DNA of 48,861 bases, from assembly GCA_944375795.1 (NCBI GenBank), contig CALWAU010000040.1, positions 1 to 48,861 of the forward strand, given 5' to 3'. The DNA is from an uncultured Clostridia bacterium. Its GTDB lineage: Bacteria > Bacillota > Clostridia > Christensenellales > Borkfalkiaceae. Numbering within the stretch: the stretch's first letter is position 1; each line of letters begins with the position of its first letter. The position numbers and the translations under genes are program-made. Positions 44,618-48,861 of the stretch are shown piece after piece. The notes below the pieces were generated by a model. The model saw only the letters and a program-made list of their open reading frames with translations. It did no database searches and had not been told where the DNA came from.

Positions 44618-44959
44618 TCAGACGGGAAGGGCTCCCTCTCCGTCCCATTGGAAGCGGGACAGGTCCACAAATCCGCCCTCCGCGGGCACCCCTTCCGCTT
44701 CGAGCAGCGCCGCCTGCACTTCGCTGCCGCCGAACGCAAACGCGGGTGCAAGCCCTCCGAAACGGTTCACCACTCTGTGGCAGGGAACGACACCCGGTTC
44801 GGGATTGACGTGCAGCGCATATCCCACCTGCCGTGCCATGCGCGGCGCGCCCAGCATGCGGGCGACCTGCCCGTAAGTAACCACTTTTCCGCGGGGCACC
44901 TGCTTCACCAGCGCGTACACCCGCGCGAAAAATCCGTTTTCTTCCCTTCCTTCCGCCAT
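44618..44959 (-). CDS. MGMT-family DNA-binding protein (single C-terminal domain, PCHR)
   Basis: The 113-residue protein is only the DNA-binding domain of O6-methylguanine-DNA methyltransferases: KVVTYGQVARMLGAPRMARQVGYAL, given in parts as KVVTYGQVARML and MARQVGYAL, then PGVVPCHRVV. The active-site cysteine C60 is kept (PCHR), unlike alkyltransferase-like proteins with PWHR. The N-terminal domain of full MGMTs is missing. It may repair or flag alkylated guanine. It starts one base past the GNAT stop; the end of the GNAT gene provides GGAGGAAT before its ATG. Confidence 0.88.
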   Translation of the reverse strand: MAEGREENGFFARVYALVKQVPRGKVVTYGQVARMLGAPRMARQVGYALHVNPEPGVVPCHRVVNRFGGLAPAFAFGGSEVQAALLEAEGVPAEGGFVDLSRFQWDGEGALPV

Positions 44960-44960
44960 T

Positions 44961-45539
44961 TTATTCCTCCCGCCCGCATATCGCCCGCCATTCTTCGTCG
45001 CTCAGCGCGGACGCGGGCCGCGGAAACCGCGTATAAACCCCGTCCCCGCCGAGTTCTTTTTCCAGCCAATATACGTCCAGCGTCCGCCCGAATTTATACC
45101 CCTGTCCGCGAAAGCGGGCCGACACGGAATAGCCGAGCGCCCCGTGAAAGGCGAGGCTGTTTTCATTTTCGCCCGTGACGAGCGCATACATTTTACGATA
45201 GCCCAACCTCCGGCAAATCTCCTCTACCGCCCCGACCAGACGCCCGCCTATTCCCCGGCGGCAAAATTTTCCGTCCACATAGACGGACAGTTCGGCGCAC
45301 CAGCGGTACGCCTCCCGCTCGAAGGGCCTGTCCGCATAGGCATACCCCGCGACCTCTCCGTCCGCCTCGCAGACGAGAAAGGGAAATTCCGCGGAGATGC
45401 GAAGAAATCGGGCGCGCATTTCAGCGGCGTCGGGCGGCGCATACTCGAAGGAGACGGTAGTATTTTTCACGTACGGCGCATAGATGTCCGCGATACGAAA
45501 TGCGTCGTCCCCGAAAGCCCGTCGAAGCGATAATCGCAA
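44961..45539 (-). CDS. GNAT N-acetyltransferase (phosphinothricin acetyltransferase-like)
   Basis: The 192-residue protein matches the PAT subgroup of GNAT enzymes. IADIYAPYVKNTTVSFEY lies near the N-terminus, ELSVYVDGKFCRRGIGGRLV contains the acetyl-CoA loop (R-R-G-I-G), and ENENSLAFHGALGY follows. Members acetylate amines such as phosphinothricin, methionine sulfone or other amino-acid-like compounds; the substrate is unknown. The start is TTG 45539, supported by AAGGAGG 9 nt upstream, a site that overlaps the lepA stop region. The gene is translationally packed between lepA and the MGMT-family gene. Confidence 0.88.
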   Translation of the reverse strand: MRLSLRRAFGDDAFRIADIYAPYVKNTTVSFEYAPPDAAEMRARFLRISAEFPFLVCEADGEVAGYAYADRPFEREAYRWCAELSVYVDGKFCRRGIGGRLVGAVEEICRRLGYRKMYALVTGENENSLAFHGALGYSVSARFRGQGYKFGRTLDVYWLEKELGGDGVYTRFPRPASALSDEEWRAICGREE

Positions 45540-45555
45540 CCCTGTCCCCTCCTTT

Positions 45556-47364
45556 TTAGTCCTTATTCGTTTTCAGAATCTGCATAAACACTTCGGAAGG
45601 GACCTCGACGCTGCCCACCTGGCGCATCCGCTTCTTCCCCTCCTTCTGCTTTTCGAGCAGTTTGCGTTTTCTCGTGATGTCGCCGCCGTAACATTTGGCG
45701 AGCACGTCCTTGCGCATCGCCTTCACCGTTTCGCGCGCGATGATCTTTCCGCCGACCGCCGCCTGCACGGGCACCTCGAACAGCTGGCGGGGAATGGCCT
45801 CTTTCAGATTTTCGCACAGCGTCCTGCCCCGCTCGTACGCCCTGTCCTCGAACACGATGGTGGACAGCGCGTCGCACACCTCGCCGTTCAGGAGGATATC
45901 CAGCTTGACGAGTTTGGAGCGCTCGTAGCCCGCCAGCTCGTAATCGAAGCTGGCATACCCCTTCGTCCTCGATTTCAGCCCGTCGAAAAAGTCGTAGACG
46001 ATTTCGTTGAGGGGAAGGGTATATTCCAGCTTGACGCGGCGTTCGTCGAGATAGGTCATATTCTTGAACGTCCCCCGTTTTTCCTTGCACAGATCCATGA
46101 CCGGCCCCATATAGTCGGGCGGCGTATAAATTTCCGCCTTCACGACGGGTTCCTCCATGTATTCGATGTCCGAGGTGTCGGGCAGGTGGGAGGGATTGTC
46201 CACATACAGCTGGCTGCCGTCCGTCCTGTGCACGAGATAGCTGACCGAGGGCGCCGTCGTGATGATGTCGAGATTGAATTCCCGTTCGATGCGCTCCTGT
46301 ATGATTTCCATGTGCAGAAGCCCGAGGAAGCCGCAGCGGAATCCGAAGCCGAGCGCCACCGAGGTATCCGGCTCGAAGGTGAGGGAAGCGTCGTTGAGTT
46401 TCAGCTTCATGATCGCCTCTTTCAGGTCGTTGAAGCGGCTGCCGTCGAGGGGATAGATGCCGCAGAAAACGACGGGCTGCACCTTTTTATAGCCGGGCAG
46501 GGGAGCGTCGGCGGGATTCTGCGCGAAAGTGACGGTGTCGCCGACGGCGACGTCCTGAATGGATTTGATGGAGGCGGCGAGATAGCCCACCTCCCCCGCG
46601 GCGAGCTCCGCCTTGGGCGTGAGTCCGGGCGCGAACGCCCCCACCTCGGTGACGTCGTACACCGTATCGGAGAGGAATGTTTTGATTTTGTCCCCCACCT
46701 TGACCCTGCCGTCCATCAGGCGGATAAAGAGGATGACGCCTTTATAATTGTCGTAGTAGCTGTCGAAGATGAGCGCCTTGAGGGGCTTGTCCGTATCCCC
46801 GTCGGGCGCGGGGAAATATTTGACGATGGCCTCCAAAAGTTCGTCGATGTTGGTGCCCTCTTTGGCGGAGACGCAGGGGGCATAGCTCGCGTCCAGCCCC
46901 ACCACGTCCTCGATTTCCTTTTTCGCCTCCTCGATGCGGGCGCTGGGGAGGTCGATTTTGTTGATGACGGGGAGGATTTCCAGATTGTTCTCGATGGCGA
47001 GATAGACGTTGGCGAGCGTCTGCGCCTCCACGCCCTGCGTCGCGTCCACGACGAGGATCGCCCCCTCGCACGCGGCGAGGGAACGGCTCACTTCATACGT
47101 AAAGTCCACGTGTCCCGGCGTGTCGATGAGGTTGAATTCGTATTCCTTGCCGTCGCGGGCGGTGTAATACATGCGCACGGGGGTGAGTTTGATGGTGATG
47201 CCGCGCTCCCGCTCGATGTCCATGCTGTCGAGGAGCTGATCCTCCATATCCCGCTTGGAGACCTGCCCCGTGCGCTCGATCAGCCTGTCCGCGAGCGTCG
47301 ATTTTCCGTGGTCGATGTGCGCGATGATGCAAAAATTTCTGAGTTGCGGATTGGGTTTAGCCAT
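45556..47364 (-). CDS. lepA: Elongation factor 4 (LepA)
   Basis: EF4 is a ribosome-associated translational GTPase with a role in back-translocation or initiation/assembly. The 602-residue protein has the G1 motif AHIDHGKST (15-23), [10 protein letters not shown] (G2), [12 protein letters not shown] (G3) and NKIDLPSA (G4). The EF4-specific C-terminal domain includes [20 protein letters not shown]. It heads the operon lepA, GNAT, MGMT-family gene, hemW. AAGGA lies about 11 nt before the ATG. A LysR gene lies 58 bp upstream in the same direction. Confidence 0.98.
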   Translation of the reverse strand: MAKPNPQLRNFCIIAHIDHGKSTLADRLIERTGQVSKRDMEDQLLDSMDIERERGITIKLTPVRMYYTARDGKEYEFNLIDTPGHVDFTYEVSRSLAACEGAILVVDATQGVEAQTLANVYLAIENNLEILPVINKIDLPSARIEEAKKEIEDVVGLDASYAPCVSAKEGTNIDELLEAIVKYFPAPDGDTDKPLKALIFDSYYDNYKGVILFIRLMDGRVKVGDKIKTFLSDTVYDVTEVGAFAPGLTPKAELAAGEVGYLAASIKSIQDVAVGDTVTFAQNPADAPLPGYKKVQPVVFCGIYPLDGSRFNDLKEAIMKLKLNDASLTFEPDTSVALGFGFRCGFLGLLHMEIIQERIEREFNLDIITTAPSVSYLVHRTDGSQLYVDNPSHLPDTSDIEYMEEPVVKAEIYTPPDYMGPVMDLCKEKRGTFKNMTYLDERRVKLEYTLPLNEIVYDFFDGLKSRTKGYASFDYELAGYERSKLVKLDILLNGEVCDALSTIVFEDRAYERGRTLCENLKEAIPRQLFEVPVQAAVGGKIIARETVKAMRKDVLAKCYGGDITRKRKLLEKQKEGKKRMRQVGSVEVPSEVFMQILKTNKD

Positions 47365-47422
47365 AGAATGTTTTTTCCTTCAAATGCCTTGCCGGACGGC
47401 GTTTTCCGGGTTTTGCGCCCGG

Positions 47423-48316
47423 TCAGCGGTCCTCCTGAAAAAGCTCGATAAACGCGCGGAGCGCGTACGGTATCTGCGCATTTTTGGGCAACACCATGCC
47501 GACGGCGCGCGCGGGCAGGGGCGGGTCCGTCTTGATTTCGTAAAGGGACTTGTCCGCCAGACGGTGCAGCGTGTATTCCCGCGGGATACAGCCTATCCCC
47601 ATGCCGCGGATGACCAGGCGCTTCATGAGGTCCCAGCTACCGATTTCGATGGAGGGTTTGAGGTCGATCCCCACGTTCTCCAAAAAGTTGGTCAGCGACT
47701 TTCTCGCGACGGTGCCCTGTTCGAGGAAGATGAGCGGATAGTCCTGCAATCTCGCCAGCGGAATGACGCCGCGGGTGAGTTCGATATGCTTTTCGTTGGT
47801 GATGAAAATATCCGTCAGCCGCATGCAGTTGCCGTGCACGCTCAGTTCGGGGTCGAGCGCGATGGGAAGATTGACGAAACACACGTCGCAGCGGTTGGCT
47901 TTCAGCGCCTCCAGCGTGCGGGGAGAGAGATCGGACAGAAGCTCGATCTTCACCGCGGGGAATTTTTCGTGATATTCCACGATTTTGTCCGCCAGGAAAT
48001 ACTCGAAAATCATGTCCGACGCGCCGATGCGTATGGTGCCCGTCGCGGAGGTGTTCAGCTGCGCGATCATGTTTTCCGCCTCGTCTATCAGCGACAGCGC
48101 CTGCTCCACCCGCGAAAAAATCAGCTTTCCGCCCTGCGCGGACAGCTCCATGCCGCGGTGCGTGCGGTTGAAAAGGGATATCCCCAGCTGATTTTCCAGC
48201 TGCTTGACAGACTGCGAAACCGCCGGCTGGGAAATGTACAGTTCCTCCGCCGCCTTGGTCAGACTGCCGCATTTCGCCACCGTATAAAACACCCTGTAAA
48301 GCTCCAGATTTGCCAT
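47423..48316 (-). CDS. LysR-family transcriptional regulator
   Basis: The 297-residue protein has the LysR HTH at residues 1-60 (LYRVFYTVAKCGSLTKAAEE, then SQPAVSQSVKQLENQLG). An effector-binding domain follows (TGTIRIGASDMIFEYFLADK, then RGMGIGCIPREY). LysR proteins usually activate a divergent gene in response to a small ligand, but no divergent gene is present here; it sits between mnmE and lepA on the same strand. GGGAGG lies about 16 nt and GGAG 0-3 nt before the ATG. Its target is not clear from the window. Confidence 0.93.
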   Translation of the reverse strand: MANLELYRVFYTVAKCGSLTKAAEELYISQPAVSQSVKQLENQLGISLFNRTHRGMELSAQGGKLIFSRVEQALSLIDEAENMIAQLNTSATGTIRIGASDMIFEYFLADKIVEYHEKFPAVKIELLSDLSPRTLEALKANRCDVCFVNLPIALDPELSVHGNCMRLTDIFITNEKHIELTRGVIPLARLQDYPLIFLEQGTVARKSLTNFLENVGIDLKPSIEIGSWDLMKRLVIRGMGIGCIPREYTLHRLADKSLYEIKTDPPLPARAVGMVLPKNAQIPYALRAFIELFQEDR

Positions 48317-48416
48317 CTCCGTTCTTACCTCCCGTCAACGCCCTTCGGAAAGCCGCCGCGCATGCCCCGGCGCTCCCCTACGGCCTCTATTCCGATTTTT
48401 TTCTTCCCGTTCGCCG

Positions 48417-48861
48417 TCATTTCCCGACGCAGAATTTGGAAAATATCTCCTCCACGACCGCCTCGGACGCCGTTTCGCCCGTGATTTCGCCCAGCGTTTC
48501 CCACGCCTCCGTCATGTCCGCAGCCACGAGTTCCAGGGGGCGCGCGCCGCAGCCCTCCTGCGCCCTGCCCAGCGATTCCGCCGCCCGCCGCAGCGCCTCA
48601 TAATGCCGCTCCTCGACGAGGAAAGCCGCATCCTCGCTCCGCTCCCCGAAGCCCTTCTCGTACAGGAGCTCCTTCAGCCTTCCGACGCCCTCTCCCGTGC
48701 GCGCGGAAGTGAGCACATCGGCGTCGGTGGGCGTCTCGTCCCCCGTTAGGTCGATCTTGTTGAAAATTTTGATGAGCGTCTTGCCCTCCGCCAGAGAGAG
48801 CACGCGCGCGTCCGCCCCGTCCGTGCCCGCCGCGGAATCGGCGACAAATATGACGAGGTCG
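48417..48861 (-). CDS. mnmE: tRNA modification GTPase MnmE, C-terminal part (partial)
   Basis: The frame is open from the window edge (first full codon at 48860) to the stop at 48417, giving about 147 residues. It contains the end of the G domain (DLVIFVADSAAG, then IKIFNKIDLTGD for G4) and the helical C-terminus ending EEIFSKFCVGK. The final C-[VI]-G-K is the signature of MnmE, which acts with MnmG to modify U34 of several tRNAs. The start lies beyond the window. Confidence 0.95.
   Translation of the reverse strand, partial: DLVIFVADSAAGTDGADARVLSLAEGKTLIKIFNKIDLTGDETPTDADVLTSARTGEGVGRLKELLYEKGFGERSEDAAFLVEERHYEALRRAAESLGRAQEGCGARPLELVAADMTEAWETLGEITGETASEAVVEEIFSKFCVGK

Overview
The window is compact, GC-rich bacterial DNA with protein genes on both strands. 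I see no rRNA, tRNA, CRISPR array or insertion sequence. The gene content (Rex, a secA-prfB pair, a lepA-hemW operon, SpoIIA/RsbW-like sigma control, AGGAGG ribosome sites, TTGACA-17-TATAAT promoters) points to a Bacillota/Clostridia chromosome. The high GC and the palindromic inter-operon repeats would fit an uncultured gut Clostridia lineage such as Christensenellales, but that placement is inference.

Left part (1-15.5 kb). A bioY 3' end is followed by a repeat-filled gap, an SPFH membrane protein with a ribbon-helix-helix partner, and an unusual BirA-like protein that lacks the KWPND motif. A rightward series follows: secA, prfB (without the usual programmed frameshift), tsaD, a putative heavy-metal exporter, a hisC-like aminotransferase, a protein of unknown function, a NagD-like HAD phosphatase, then a partner-switching regulatory operon (STAS protein, degenerate GHKL protein, SigB/SigF-type sigma factor, second GHKL protein). 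A separately promoted SMC/ABC-like ATPase closes this part.

Middle part (15.5-30.5 kb). It holds a 553-residue membrane protein of unknown function, a PucR-type regulator with an S41 protease, a second repeat-filled gap, rex, valS, a divergent NMT1/SsuA-type ABC importer operon, a 71-residue protein, and a membrane-anchored c-di-GMP phosphodiesterase with a degenerate GGDEF domain.

Right part (30.5-43.2 kb). This is a surface-glycan region. A leftward operon runs from a promoter near 41.55 kb to a terminator near 31.96 kb: GT87-like transferase, rfbF, rfbG, a GtrA-flippase/TPP-enzyme fusion, an SDR reductase/epimerase, a DPM1/GtrB-like GT2 and a GT-C membrane transferase. A DRE-TIM aldolase gene lies just upstream with its own promoter, and a second GT87-like gene faces the operon end. 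Together they suggest that CDP-4-keto-6-deoxyglucose is made, carbon-branched by a YerE-like TPP enzyme, loaded on a lipid carrier, flipped and transferred outside the cell. This is the most promising candidate for an undescribed system here.

Right end (43.4-48.9 kb). A housekeeping operon lepA, GNAT acetyltransferase, MGMT-family protein and hemW is preceded by a LysR regulator and the 3' end of mnmE. All functional names come from reading protein motifs by eye; no database search was run.
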